Positions 23,621 to 31,803 of a stretch of DNA of 64,000 nucleotides are shown here, in pieces; the stretch's first letter is position 1, and every line of letters begins with the position of its first letter. The notes under the pieces were generated by a model. That model made no database searches. It was not told the DNA's origin and saw only the letters and a program-made list of their open reading frames with translations. Origin of the DNA: PALSA-612 sp963791225 (GTDB lineage Bacteria > Actinomycetota > Thermoleophilia > Gaiellales > Gaiellaceae); assembly GCA_963791225.1 (NCBI GenBank), contig CAWBRV010000008.1, forward strand, positions 434,001-498,000. Direction: 5' to 3'. Made by a program: the position numbers and the translations under genes.

Positions 23621-24513
23621 GCGGCGTCGGCGAGGATCGCGTGCCGCACCCAGGCCGTCTCCTCGCGCGAGGCGCGCCGGAACTCGAGCCGTTCGGCGGT
23701 CATCGGGCCGTGGCCGGTGACGACCGAGCGCAGCTCGTCCCAGTCGGGCTCGGTGTACTCCCAGACGCCGTCGTCGAGGCGCCGCAGCTTCGGGTCGGGC
23801 ACGGTCAGGCCGAGCTCCCAGACCTGCGGCACGTAGCCTTCGAGGAACTGCTGGCGCGCCTCCTCGTTGCCCTGCGTCTTGATCCGCCACTGGACGACCG
23901 GGTCGTCCTTCGCGTCGATCGGGTTGCCGTGGAACATCATCAGCGGCGCCCACCAGCGGTCGAGCGCCTCCTGGACGAGCTCCCGCTGCTCGTCGGTGCC
24001 GAGCATCATCGTCAGGATCACGTCTCGACCGTGGAGGATGTGGAACGACTCCTCCCAGCAGATCTTCTTCATGATCCGCGCGTACGGCGCGTACGAGCAC
24101 TTGAGGAGCGCCTTCTGCGAGATGATCGCCGCCGCGTCGACGAGCCAGGCGATCACGCCGACGTCGCCCCAGGTGCGGGTCGGGTAGTGAAAGACGTTGT
24201 GGAACTTGCTCTTGCCGGAGATCAGGTCGGCGAGGCACTGCTCGCGCGGCTTGCCGAGGTCCTCGACGATGCGGTAGATGAGCTGCGCGTGTCCGACCTC
24301 GTCCTGGACCTTGGCGGTGAGGGCGAGCTTGCGCTGCAGGTTGGGCGCGCGCAGGATCCACTCGCGTTCGGGGAGCACGCCCATCAGCTCCGAGTTCGCA
24401 TGCATCTCGACGAACTTGATCAGCTTCCAGCGGTACTCGTCCGGCATCCAGTCCTCGGTCTCGACCTGGCCTCCGGACTGGACGTACTCGAGAAAGTCCT
24501 GCTCACGCGACAT
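23617..24513 (-). CDS. paaA: Phenylacetyl-CoA epoxidase catalytic subunit PaaA
   Basis: A 298-residue di-iron oxygenase subunit that epoxidises the aromatic ring of phenylacetyl-CoA. VEMHANSELMGVLPEREWI, KVQDEVGHAQLIYR and WEESFHILHGRDVI contain the glutamate and histidine iron ligands. Length is about normal. ATG at 24513 is chosen over 24531: it follows a GGGGGGCG tract that can act as a ribosome site. paaE (the reductase) is absent from this cluster. Expression is probably controlled by the divergent TetR gene. Confidence 0.93.
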   Translation of the reverse strand: MSREQDFLEYVQSGGQVETEDWMPDEYRWKLIKFVEMHANSELMGVLPEREWILRAPNLQRKLALTAKVQDEVGHAQLIYRIVEDLGKPREQCLADLISGKSKFHNVFHYPTRTWGDVGVIAWLVDAAAIISQKALLKCSYAPYARIMKKICWEESFHILHGRDVILTMMLGTDEQRELVQEALDRWWAPLMMFHGNPIDAKDDPVVQWRIKTQGNEEARQQFLEGYVPQVWELGLTVPDPKLRRLDDGVWEYTEPDWDELRSVVTGHGPMTAERLEFRRASREETAWVRHAILADAA

Positions 24514-24528
24514 TCGACGCCCCCCAAC

Positions 24529-24542
24529 CAAACGGTCGTTAG
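24529..24542. promoter_or_regulatory. Probable TetR operator between paaA and tetR
   Basis: CAAACGGTCGTTAG is an imperfect palindrome (10 of 14 positions, core AACG-NN-CGTT) in the 44-bp divergent spacer. It overlaps the -10 hexamer of the TetR gene and lies just upstream of paaA, so one bound repressor could block both. Confidence 0.6.
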
Positions 24543-24545
24543 TGT
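24540..24545 (+). promoter_or_regulatory. -10 hexamer TAGTGT for the TetR gene
   Basis: TAGTGT ends 12 nt before the ATG at 24558 and overlaps the palindromic operator. Confidence 0.45.
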
Positions 24546-24557
24546 TCGGAGCCTAGC

Positions 24558-25133
24558 ATGTCGACCCGCCGAAACGAGCTGACGCGCCAGGCGGCGCGAC
24601 TCTTCGCCGAGAAGGGCTACCACGGCACGTCGATCGGCGACCTGGCCGAGGCGATAGGCGTCCAGAAGGGCTCCGTCTACGCGCACATCGACTCGAAGCA
24701 GGACCTTCTCTACGAGACGCTGCGGGACGGCGCCGCCGCTTTCCACGGCGCGCTCGATCTGATCCCGGAGACGCTGCCGGCAGTCGACAAGCTCCGCCTC
24801 GCGCTCCGTGCGCATCTCGGGATCGTGGCCGAGCAGCTCGACGTCGCGACGGTGTGGACGCAGGAGTGGCGCTACCTCGAGGGCGAGCGGCGCGACGAGT
24901 TCGTCGCGGCGCGGCGGTGGTACGAGGAGCGGATCCGCGGCCTGTTCCAGGAGGGAGTCGAGCTGTCGGAGTTGCGGGCCGACCTGGACGTATCCGCGGC
25001 GGCGCTCGTCTTCCTGTCCGCGGCCAACTGGGCATACACGTGGCTCAAGCCGGGGCGGGACACGGACGCGCTCGCCGACCGCTTCTTCGCGCTGCTCGTC
25101 GACGGCATGCGCGGGTACTCGACTCCCGCCTAG
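24558..25133 (+). CDS. TetR-family regulator, probable paa repressor
   Basis: A 191-residue TetR protein. The N-terminal helix-turn-helix is FAEKGYHGTSIGDLAEAIGV followed by QKGSVYAHIDSKQDLL, a strong match. The C-terminal ligand domain (KLRLALRAHLGIVAEQLDVA...; RRWYEERIRGLFQEG) resembles acyl-CoA-responsive members such as PaaR/FadR-type TetRs. Divergent orientation and the shared operator make control of paaABCD, relieved by phenylacetyl-CoA, the best inference. Confidence 0.9.
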   Translation: MSTRRNELTRQAARLFAEKGYHGTSIGDLAEAIGVQKGSVYAHIDSKQDLLYETLRDGAAAFHGALDLIPETLPAVDKLRLALRAHLGIVAEQLDVATVWTQEWRYLEGERRDEFVAARRWYEERIRGLFQEGVELSELRADLDVSAAALVFLSAANWAYTWLKPGRDTDALADRFFALLVDGMRGYSTPA

Positions 25134-25147
25134 CCCTCCTGAGCCTC

Positions 25148-25153
25148 TAGCCT
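25148..25153 (+). promoter_or_regulatory. -10 hexamer TAGCCT, leaderless-type, for the FAD oxidoreductase gene
   Basis: TAGCCT ends 6 nt before the GTG at 25160. Confidence 0.55.
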
Positions 25154-25159
25154 GTCGCC

Positions 25160-26236
25160 GTGCTCGAGACGGCCGAGGTCGTGATCGTCGGCGGCGGCGC
25201 GATGGGCGCCTCGGTCGCCTGGCACCTGGGCGAGCTCGGGATCACCGACGTCGTGCTGCTCGAGCGCGACTCGCTCGCCTCCGGCTCGACGGCGAAGTCG
25301 GCGGGCGGCATCCGCGCGCAGTTCGCCGACGAGCTGAACGTCCGCGTCGCGCTTCGCTCCCTGGACGAGTTCGAGCGGATGGAGGGAATCGACCTGCGCC
25401 AGCACGGCTACCTGTTCCTGCTCGACGACGAGGCCGACGTCGCGCGCTTCCAGACAGCGCTGGCGCTGCAGCACTCGCTCGGCGTGCCCTCGCGCGAGCT
25501 CTCGGTCGCGGAGGCGCTCGAGATCGTGCCGCAACTCGATCCGGACGGCCTGATCGCGGCCACGTACTGCGACCTCGACGGCTATGCGACGCCGGAGGCG
25601 GTCGTGCAGTGGTACGCGCGCGGGATCGACGTCCGGCAGGGGTGCGCGGTGACCGGCATCGACGTCGAGGGCGGCCGCGTCACCGGTGTGCGGACGGACA
25701 AGGGACAGATCGCGACCGGCACCGTCGTCTGTTGCGCGGGGGCGTGGTCGGCGGAGGTCGGGACGATGGCTGGAATCGACATCCCGGTCCGCGGCGAGCC
25801 GCGCTGGATGTTCTTCACGCCGGAGGACGCGGGCCTTCCGGAGCGTCTGCCGCTGACGATCGACTTTACGACCAGCTTCTACTTCCACCGGGAGGGCCCC
25901 GGGCTCGTCTTCGGCGGGCGCGAGCAGACGCTCGAGGAGCTTGCGGAGCCCGCGTCGAGGCGATTGCCGGCGCTGCTCGAGCTGCCTGTGCAGTCGTCCT
26001 GGTGGGGCTTCTACGAGGTGTCACCCGACCACAACGCGATCGTCGGCGAGGCGGCGGAGCCGTCGCGCTTCCTGTACGCGACCGGCTTCTCGGGCCACGG
26101 CTTCCAGCAGTCGCCCGCCGTGGGCGAGCACGTCGCCGAGCTCGTCGCCGGACGCGAGCCGACGCTCGATCTCTCGGCGTTCGCGCTCGAGCGCTTCGCG
26201 CGCGGCGAGGCCCGCCCCGAGGCCTTCGTCATCTAA
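25160..26236 (+). CDS. FAD-dependent oxidoreductase (DAO family)
   Basis: A 358-residue D-amino-acid/sarcosine-oxidase-fold flavoprotein. VVIVGGGAMGASVAWHLGEL is the dinucleotide-binding GxGxxG, LLERDSLASGSTAKSAGGIR the family motif after b2, and the C-terminal FLYATGFSGHGFQQSPAVGE completes FAD binding. Likely oxidises a secondary or N-methyl amine such as sarcosine, but the substrate cannot be told. The gene is followed 5 bp later by a lipid kinase gene with no obvious link. Confidence 0.88.
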   Translation: MLETAEVVIVGGGAMGASVAWHLGELGITDVVLLERDSLASGSTAKSAGGIRAQFADELNVRVALRSLDEFERMEGIDLRQHGYLFLLDDEADVARFQTALALQHSLGVPSRELSVAEALEIVPQLDPDGLIAATYCDLDGYATPEAVVQWYARGIDVRQGCAVTGIDVEGGRVTGVRTDKGQIATGTVVCCAGAWSAEVGTMAGIDIPVRGEPRWMFFTPEDAGLPERLPLTIDFTTSFYFHREGPGLVFGGREQTLEELAEPASRRLPALLELPVQSSWWGFYEVSPDHNAIVGEAAEPSRFLYATGFSGHGFQQSPAVGEHVAELVAGREPTLDLSAFALERFARGEARPEAFVI

Positions 26237-26241
26237 CGACC

Positions 26242-27117
26242 ATGCGCGCGACGCTGATCGTCAATCCGTACGCGAGCTCGGTCTCCGAGGAGCGGGTGCG
26301 CGACGTCGAGCGCGAGCTCGGCTCGGCGTACGAGCTCGACACGCTCCTCACCGAGCGGCGCGGGCATGCCGTCGAGCTCGCGCGTGCCGCGGAGGGCGAC
26401 GTGATCTTCGCCTTCGGCGGCGACGGGGTTTTCAACGAGGTGCTGAACGGCGCCGACGGCACGCGGCCGCTCGGCTTCGTCCCGGGCGGGGGCACGAACG
26501 TGCTCCCGCGAGCCCTCGGGCTCCCGCGCGACCCCGTCCGGGCAGCGCGCGCGCTCGTCGGCGCGCATCCGCGCAGGATCTCGCTCGGGCGCGTGAACGG
26601 GAGACGCTTCGCGTTCGGGGCCGGGATCGGGCTCGACGCGGAGGCCGTTCGGCGGGTCGACGCGATGGGACGCAAGGAGGACGGCCGCCGCCCCGGCGAC
26701 CTCGCGTTCTTCCGCGCCGTCGTCGGGGCGGTCGTCGGGAGCGGCTGGCGGCTTCCCGACGTGCTCGAGATCAAGGGCGTCGGTCGCGCCGCGCTCGTCG
26801 TGGTCTCGAACGACGCGGTCTACACGTACGCCGGCGGCACGGCGCTCAGCTTCTCGCCCGAGGCGCGGTTCGAGCTCGGCCTCGACTACGCGGCGCTTGC
26901 GAGCCCGGGTGCGCTGAGCATCGCGCGCGGCTTCGCGAAAGCGGCGCGCGGGAGTGGGCTGGCCGGGCTGCCGGGCGTCATGATCGGACACGACGTCGAC
27001 CGGATCGAGGTCGTATGCGACCGGCCGCAGCCGCTGCAGACCGACGGCGAGGATCTCGGAGACGTCGAGGAGGCGGTGTTCGAGTGCGAGCGCGACGCGG
27101 TCTCGGTGCTGGTCTAG
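26242..27117 (+). CDS. Diacylglycerol kinase-like lipid kinase (DAGK/YegS family)
   Basis: A 291-residue DAGK-catalytic-domain protein. TLIVNPYASSVSEERVRDVE, the nucleotide-binding VIFAFGGDGVFNEVLNG and VPGGGTNVLPRALGLP are all present; the C-terminal b-sandwich has LQTDGEDLGD. It would phosphorylate diacylglycerol or a related lipid or sphingoid alcohol. ATG at 26242, 5 bp after the previous stop. Confidence 0.9.
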   Translation: MRATLIVNPYASSVSEERVRDVERELGSAYELDTLLTERRGHAVELARAAEGDVIFAFGGDGVFNEVLNGADGTRPLGFVPGGGTNVLPRALGLPRDPVRAARALVGAHPRRISLGRVNGRRFAFGAGIGLDAEAVRRVDAMGRKEDGRRPGDLAFFRAVVGAVVGSGWRLPDVLEIKGVGRAALVVVSNDAVYTYAGGTALSFSPEARFELGLDYAALASPGALSIARGFAKAARGSGLAGLPGVMIGHDVDRIEVVCDRPQPLQTDGEDLGDVEEAVFECERDAVSVLV

Positions 27118-27935
27118 CGGTGGCACTCGCCGGCTGCCTCGCGGCGGCCGGCTGCGGCGGCAGCGGTGCTCCCTCCACGTTCGCGTACGACCGCTCGAAC
27201 TCGTTCCGGTTCGCTGACGCCGGCGTCGTCAACCATGGCTATCCGATCAAGATCCACGACGTCTCGTTCGCGAGCGCCCGCAGCGGGCGCGTCCACGCGT
27301 ACCTGGTCGTTCCGCCGGGGAAAGGGCCGTTCCCGGCCGTGATCTGGGCGCACGGCTCGGGAGGAACTCGACAAGACCTGATCCTGCCCGCGACCTGGCT
27401 CGCCGCGCGCGGTGCAGTGTCGCTCGTGGTCGACGACCCGTTCGAGCGCGATCCGCAGCTCGACTTCGCCTCCGACGCGCGCCAGCGTGCCGCGATCGTC
27501 CAGCAGGTGATCGACCTACGCCGCAGCGTCGACCTGCTCCAGTCGCGCAAGAACGTCGACCCGAAGCGGATCGGGTTCATGGGCCTCAGCTTCGGGGCGA
27601 TGCAGGGCGCCATGCTCGCCGGCACCGACCCGAGGATCAAGGCGTTCGACCTTCAGAGCGGACGCGGCCGGACACTCGGGCCGGGGATCGACGACCTGGC
27701 CTGGATCCGCCGCTCGCACGCTGCATTCCTCTTCCAGCTCGGACGGCACGACAAGATCGTCCCGCGTGCCGAGCTCGTCGCGCTCGCGAAGGCCGCGCCC
27801 GAGCCGAAGGAGATCCGCTGGTACGACGCGGGCCACCCGCTGAACCTCCGCGCCAATCACGACCAGCTGCGCTGGCTCGCGCACGAGCTCGGCCTCGGCG
27901 GCCCGGTGGTGCGCGGCGCCGCCGCGGGCCCATAG
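27084..27935 (+). CDS. Alpha/beta-hydrolase lipoprotein (dienelactone hydrolase-like)
   Basis: A 283-residue serine hydrolase fold. The GTG at 27084 gives RARRGLGAGLAVALAG followed by a lipobox-like LAAAGC, i.e. a lipoprotein signal; a shorter start at GTG 27120 would truncate this. The hydrolase part has FPAVIWAHGSGGTRQD (oxyanion region), IGFMGLSFGAMQG (nucleophile Ser), GRHDKIVPRAEL (Asp) and DAGHPLN (His). It overlaps the lipid kinase gene by 34 bp. Substrate unknown. Confidence 0.78.
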   Translation: MRARRGLGAGLAVALAGCLAAAGCGGSGAPSTFAYDRSNSFRFADAGVVNHGYPIKIHDVSFASARSGRVHAYLVVPPGKGPFPAVIWAHGSGGTRQDLILPATWLAARGAVSLVVDDPFERDPQLDFASDARQRAAIVQQVIDLRRSVDLLQSRKNVDPKRIGFMGLSFGAMQGAMLAGTDPRIKAFDLQSGRGRTLGPGIDDLAWIRRSHAAFLFQLGRHDKIVPRAELVALAKAAPEPKEIRWYDAGHPLNLRANHDQLRWLAHELGLGGPVVRGAAAGP

Positions 27936-28001
27936 ACTCGCCGACTAGGTCGGTACCGCCTTGGGGGCTATCCCAGTGGCTAGTCCGCCTCGCCGTCTCA
28001 G

Positions 28002-28007
28002 TAACGT
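28002..28007 (+). promoter_or_regulatory. -10 hexamer TAACGT, leaderless-type, for the orphan gene at 28015
   Basis: TAACGT ends 7 nt before the ATG at 28015 and decides that start over the TTG at 27961. Confidence 0.55.
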
Positions 28008-28014
28008 CACGACG

Positions 28015-28656
28015 ATGCCGCTAAGCGAAGACGACGTCCATGAACGCGTTGGCTTTGCTCGAAGACGCGTCGAGGATCTACTCCGTCTGAATCACGGAGA
28101 CCTCCTCGGCGCTGACCCTCACGAGCGTCAGATGTTCATCCAGGAAGTCTTCTTCCACCTCGGGGGCGCTATCGAAGTCTTCGCGCAACTCGTCAATGAC
28201 CGCCGCGGTCTCGGGCACTCGACGGAGGCTGTCAGCATTCGCAGGCTCGCCACCGAGTGGTTGCGCGAAGGTGATCCCCTCCTCACCGAGGTGAACGGTC
28301 TCTACAAGAATCCGCGGGGCGAGTCGCTTCCAGAAGATCCCTACACGGATGACTGCCTGATGTGGCGGATATGGAACTACCGCCATCAAGTCACCCACCG
28401 GCGGCGGAACCCGATCCAGGCCAGCCTTGTGCTGAATCCGGCGTTTAAGGTCACCTCCGACGAGCCGCTGGGGGCGAGATTCGAAAGCCTCATGAAACGC
28501 GGCGACCCGCCCACTCAGCGGTCCGGCCACTTCCTACTCGACCCCCGCGACCCTCAGACTTTGGCGGCATCGAAGGAGACCGTTGAGAACGAGCTACATG
28601 CGATGTGTGACCGTGTCGAGGCGAGACTGAGGTCGGCGATCCAAGTCCTGTCGTGA
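28015..28656 (+). CDS. Hypothetical protein, 213 aa, lower GC than neighbours
   Basis: Starts MPLSEDDVHERVGFARRRVE. I recognise no domain. Largely helical, charged, no signal or membrane segment; the middle has RIWNYRHQVTHRRRNP, similar in feel to HEPN-like or abortive-infection small helical proteins, but no RxxxxH catalytic motif can be claimed securely. Third codon positions use far more A and T than surrounding genes, and the ~155 bp after it are also less GC-rich, which suggests recent acquisition. Confidence 0.65.
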   Translation: MPLSEDDVHERVGFARRRVEDLLRLNHGDLLGADPHERQMFIQEVFFHLGGAIEVFAQLVNDRRGLGHSTEAVSIRRLATEWLREGDPLLTEVNGLYKNPRGESLPEDPYTDDCLMWRIWNYRHQVTHRRRNPIQASLVLNPAFKVTSDEPLGARFESLMKRGDPPTQRSGHFLLDPRDPQTLAASKETVENELHAMCDRVEARLRSAIQVLS

Positions 28657-28798
28657 CCTCATTGGTGGCCCGCTCGTGGCTATGAGGATAGGAAGCGGCC
28701 TGACTAGCCGAGCCAAGTCGCTCTGCGCGGATGCCCGCAACTCCGCTCTCCGAGCCACTTCCGGCCACCAAAGCCCACTCGGGGCCACCACTCCGGCA

Positions 28799-28804
28799 TA
28801 GACT
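28799..28804 (+). promoter_or_regulatory. -10 hexamer TAGACT, leaderless-type, for the E1 alpha gene
   Basis: TAGACT ends 8 nt before the GTG at 28813. The same CATAGACTCG sequence occurs at 27931-27940 with no start codon at a suitable distance. Confidence 0.5.
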
Positions 28805-28812
28805 CGGCGGCT

Positions 28813-29883
28813 GTGAGCCAGACCCCTCCCGTCGAGCGCGATCTGCGTCGGGTGATCGGCGACGGCGAGTCGATCCCGGACGGGGAGGTCGAGGGTCTCG
28901 GCGACGCCGATCTCGTCGAGCTCTACCGGCAGCTCGTCCTCATGCGCACCTACGACGAGCGCTCCGTCGTCTACCACCGACAGGGGCGGATCGGGACGTA
29001 CGCGATCTTCTGGAACCACGAGGCGATGCAGGTCGGCGCGGTCGCGGCGCTCGAGGACGACGACTGGATCTTCCCGAGCTACCGCGAGTCGGCGGTCGGG
29101 CTCCTGCGCGGCATGCCGGCGCACACGGTGCTGTCGTGGTGGCGCGGCCATCCGGCCGGCTGGTGGAACCCGGCCGACTACAACGTCGCCTCGATCTGCG
29201 TCCCGATCGGCACCCACGTGCCGCACGCTGCCGGGCTCGCGTGGGGGAAGAAGCTCCGCGGCGAGCCGACGTGCGCGATCGCTTTCTTCGGTGACGGCGC
29301 CACCTCCGAAGGGTCGTTCCACGAAGGCGCCAACTTCGCGGCAGTGATGCGGGCCCCGGTCGTCCTCTTCTGCAACAACAACCAGTGGGCGATCTCGACG
29401 CCGCTCGCGCTGCAGACCGCCGCCGACACGCTCGCGGAGAAGGCCGTCGGCTACGGCATGCCCGCGGCGAGGGTCGACGGGGGCGACGTGCTCGCCGTGT
29501 TCGAGGCGACGCGGGAGGCGGTGACGCGCGCCCGCGCAGGCGAGGGGCCGACGTTCGTCGAAGCGGTCACGTACAGGTCGGCCCCACACGCGACCGCGGA
29601 CGACCCGAGCGTCTACATCGACCAGGATCGCGTGGAGGAGGAACGCCGCCGCGAATGCGTCGGACGCTTCGAGGGCTACCTGCAGCGCCGCGGGCTGTTG
29701 GCCGACGAGCTGCGCGACGGGATCCGCGAGCAGGCGGCGCAGCTGATGCGCGACGCGATCGGGCGGGCGGAGGACGAGCCCGACCCCGATCCGGCGCTCC
29801 TCTTCGCGCACGCGTACGCCTCGCCCCCGCGCTCCTTCGACACCGACCTGGCCGAGCTCCGGAGGATCCTCGCGAGTGAGTGA
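28813..29883 (+). CDS. 2-oxoacid dehydrogenase E1 component, alpha subunit
   Basis: A 356-residue thiamine-diphosphate subunit. The ThDP motif is GDGATSEGSFHEGANFAAVM with CNNNQWAIS; YHRQGRIGTYAIFWNHEA and IFPSYRESAVGLLRG are E1a landmarks. It decarboxylates a 2-oxoacid and passes the acyl group to lipoyl-E2. Pyruvate and branched-chain oxoacids are both possible substrates. First gene of a four-gene operon; 8-bp overlap with E1 beta. Confidence 0.9.
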   Translation: MSQTPPVERDLRRVIGDGESIPDGEVEGLGDADLVELYRQLVLMRTYDERSVVYHRQGRIGTYAIFWNHEAMQVGAVAALEDDDWIFPSYRESAVGLLRGMPAHTVLSWWRGHPAGWWNPADYNVASICVPIGTHVPHAAGLAWGKKLRGEPTCAIAFFGDGATSEGSFHEGANFAAVMRAPVVLFCNNNQWAISTPLALQTAADTLAEKAVGYGMPAARVDGGDVLAVFEATREAVTRARAGEGPTFVEAVTYRSAPHATADDPSVYIDQDRVEEERRRECVGRFEGYLQRRGLLADELRDGIREQAAQLMRDAIGRAEDEPDPDPALLFAHAYASPPRSFDTDLAELRRILASE

Positions 29884-30850
29884 GCTCACCCTGGTCGAGG
29901 CGATCAACGACTGTCTGCACCACGAGCTGCAGCGCGACCCGAACGTGCTCGTGATGGGCGAGGACGTGGGGATGGTCGGCGGCGTGTTCCGCGCCACCGC
30001 GGGTCTCCGGGAGACGTTCGGCGAGGACCGCTGCGTGGACACGCCGCTCGCGGAGGCCGGCATCCTCGGCACCGCCGTCGGGCTCTGCATGGCGGGCTGG
30101 CGGCCGATCTGCGAGATGCAGTACGACGCCTTCAGCTACCCCTGCCTCGACCAGCTGATCAACCACGTCGGCCGCTATCGCTGGCGCTCGAGCGGGGGCA
30201 TGGAGTTCCCGATCACGATCCGGATGCCCTACGGCGGCGGCGTGCGTGCGCCCGAGCTGCACGACGACTCCCCGGAGGCGTACTACGTCCACACGCCCGG
30301 CGTGAAGGTGGCGATTCCGTCCACGCCCGCCGACGCCAAGGGCCTGCTGGCTGCGGCGATCCGCGATCCCGACCCGGTCGTCGTGTTCGAGCCGAAGCTC
30401 CATTACCGGACGATGCGCGGGCCCGTCCCCGACGGCGAGTACGTCGTCCCGCTCGGCCGGGCGCGCGTCGCTCGGGAGGGCTCCGACGTCACCCTCGTCG
30501 CCTACGGGGCGATGGTGCCGTTGGCCGAGCGGGCCGCGGCCGAGCTGGTCGTCGAGGCGAGCATCGAGGTGCTCGACCTGCGGACGCTGAAGCCGCTCGA
30601 CGAGGACGCCCTGCTCGCGTCCGCGGCGAAGACGGGCCGCGTCGTCGTCGTCCAGGAGGCGCCGCGGACGTGCGGCTACGCGGCCGAGATCGCGGCCGTG
30701 CTGGCCGAGAAGGCGATCCTCGACCTGCACGGCCCGGTCCTCCGCGTGACGGGCTACGACGTCCCCTACCCGTACTGGAAGCTCGAGGACGCGTACATGC
30801 CCTCGGTGGCCCGCGTCGCCGACGCCGTGCGGAAGCTGCTGGCCTTCTAG
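29876..30850 (+). CDS. 2-oxoacid dehydrogenase E1 component, beta subunit
   Basis: A 324-residue E1b. LTLVEAINDCLHHELQRDPN, VMGEDVGMVGGVFRATAGL, TPLAEAGILGTAVGLCMAGW and RMPYGGGVRAPELHDDSPEA are typical; the C-terminal transketolase-like domain ends VTGYDVPYPYWKLEDAYMPS. Forms the a2b2 E1 with the upstream gene product. GTG start. Confidence 0.92.
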   Translation: MSELTLVEAINDCLHHELQRDPNVLVMGEDVGMVGGVFRATAGLRETFGEDRCVDTPLAEAGILGTAVGLCMAGWRPICEMQYDAFSYPCLDQLINHVGRYRWRSSGGMEFPITIRMPYGGGVRAPELHDDSPEAYYVHTPGVKVAIPSTPADAKGLLAAAIRDPDPVVVFEPKLHYRTMRGPVPDGEYVVPLGRARVAREGSDVTLVAYGAMVPLAERAAAELVVEASIEVLDLRTLKPLDEDALLASAAKTGRVVVVQEAPRTCGYAAEIAAVLAEKAILDLHGPVLRVTGYDVPYPYWKLEDAYMPSVARVADAVRKLLAF

Positions 30851-30852
30851 CC

Positions 30853-31803
30853 ATGGCGCTGCACGAGATCCCGCTCGAGCGTCGCACGCTGCACGGGCAC
30901 TTCTCCCGCGACCTCGCTCCGGTGCTGACGATCGACCCGGGCGACTCGATCGCGTTCTCGACGCTCGACGCGGGCTGGGGGCTCGAGCCGCCCCGGGCGG
31001 ACGGGACGAAGCGCCGACGATTCGAGCCGCTCGACGCCGAGCTGGACCTGGGCCACGCGCTCGTCGGGCCGGTCGAGGTCCGCGGCGCGCATGAGGGACA
31101 GACACTCAGCGTCCGCGTCGACGAGGTGCGGGTCGGAAGCTACGGGTTCACGATGGGCGGCGGCTTCTCGACCCCGCTCAACGACCGGCTCGGGCTCTCG
31201 GAGGGTGAATCGCGCTTGCTCGTCTACGAGCTCGATGCCGGCGCGGGAGTCGGCCGGGACGGGGAAGGCCGCGAGCTCGACCTGCGGCCGTTCCTCGGCG
31301 TGATGGGGATGCCGCCACCCGAGGAGGGCCGGCACCCGACCGCGCCGCCGCGGGTGTGGGGCGGGAACATCGACTGCAAGGAGCTCGTCGCGGGGACGAC
31401 GCTCTTCCTGCCGATCCCGGTCGACGGCGCGCTCTTCTCGGCCGGCGACTGCCACGCGCGGCAGGGCGACGGGGAGGTCTCTCAACTCGCGATCGAGTGC
31501 CCGGCCGAGCGCGCGCTGCTCACGCTCGAGCTGCGCGACGAGCCGGAGCTGGCGAGCCCGGTCGCCCTGACTCCCGACGCCTGGCTCGCCTTCGGCTTCG
31601 ACGAGGACCTGGACGAGGCGGCCGCGCTGGCGGTCGACGGGATGCTCGCGCTGATGGGCCGCGAGCACGGGCTCGACCGCCGCGAGGCGCTGGCGCTCGC
31701 GAGCGCCGTCGTCGACCTGCGCGTCACCCAGCTCGTGAACGGCGTTCGCGGCGTCCACGCTGTGCTCCCCCACGACGCGATCCGCTTCACTTCCAGACAC
31801 TGA
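30853..31803 (+). CDS. Acetamidase/formamidase family protein
   Basis: A 316-residue FmdA/AmdA-type amidase. HGHFSRDLAPVLTIDPGDSI, PRVWGGNIDCKELVAGTTLF and LPIPVDGALFSAGDCHARQG are the family core; DCHA...GDGE supplies conserved acidic/His residues. It would hydrolyse a small amide to acid and ammonia. Oddly it is the third gene of the 2-oxoacid dehydrogenase operon, between E1b and E2: ATG is 2 bp after the E1b stop and its TGA shares one base with the E2 ATG. This fixed, coupled position implies co-regulation. Confidence 0.88.
   Translation: MALHEIPLERRTLHGHFSRDLAPVLTIDPGDSIAFSTLDAGWGLEPPRADGTKRRRFEPLDAELDLGHALVGPVEVRGAHEGQTLSVRVDEVRVGSYGFTMGGGFSTPLNDRLGLSEGESRLLVYELDAGAGVGRDGEGRELDLRPFLGVMGMPPPEEGRHPTAPPRVWGGNIDCKELVAGTTLFLPIPVDGALFSAGDCHARQGDGEVSQLAIECPAERALLTLELRDEPELASPVALTPDAWLAFGFDEDLDEAAALAVDGMLALMGREHGLDRREALALASAVVDLRVTQLVNGVRGVHAVLPHDAIRFTSRH

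Noticed and set aside
27933..27938. TAGACT hexamer identical to real -10 elements
   Set aside because: It overlaps a stop codon and there is no start codon within 12 nt downstream, so it does not fit the leaderless pattern; it could at most be a promoter with a leader.
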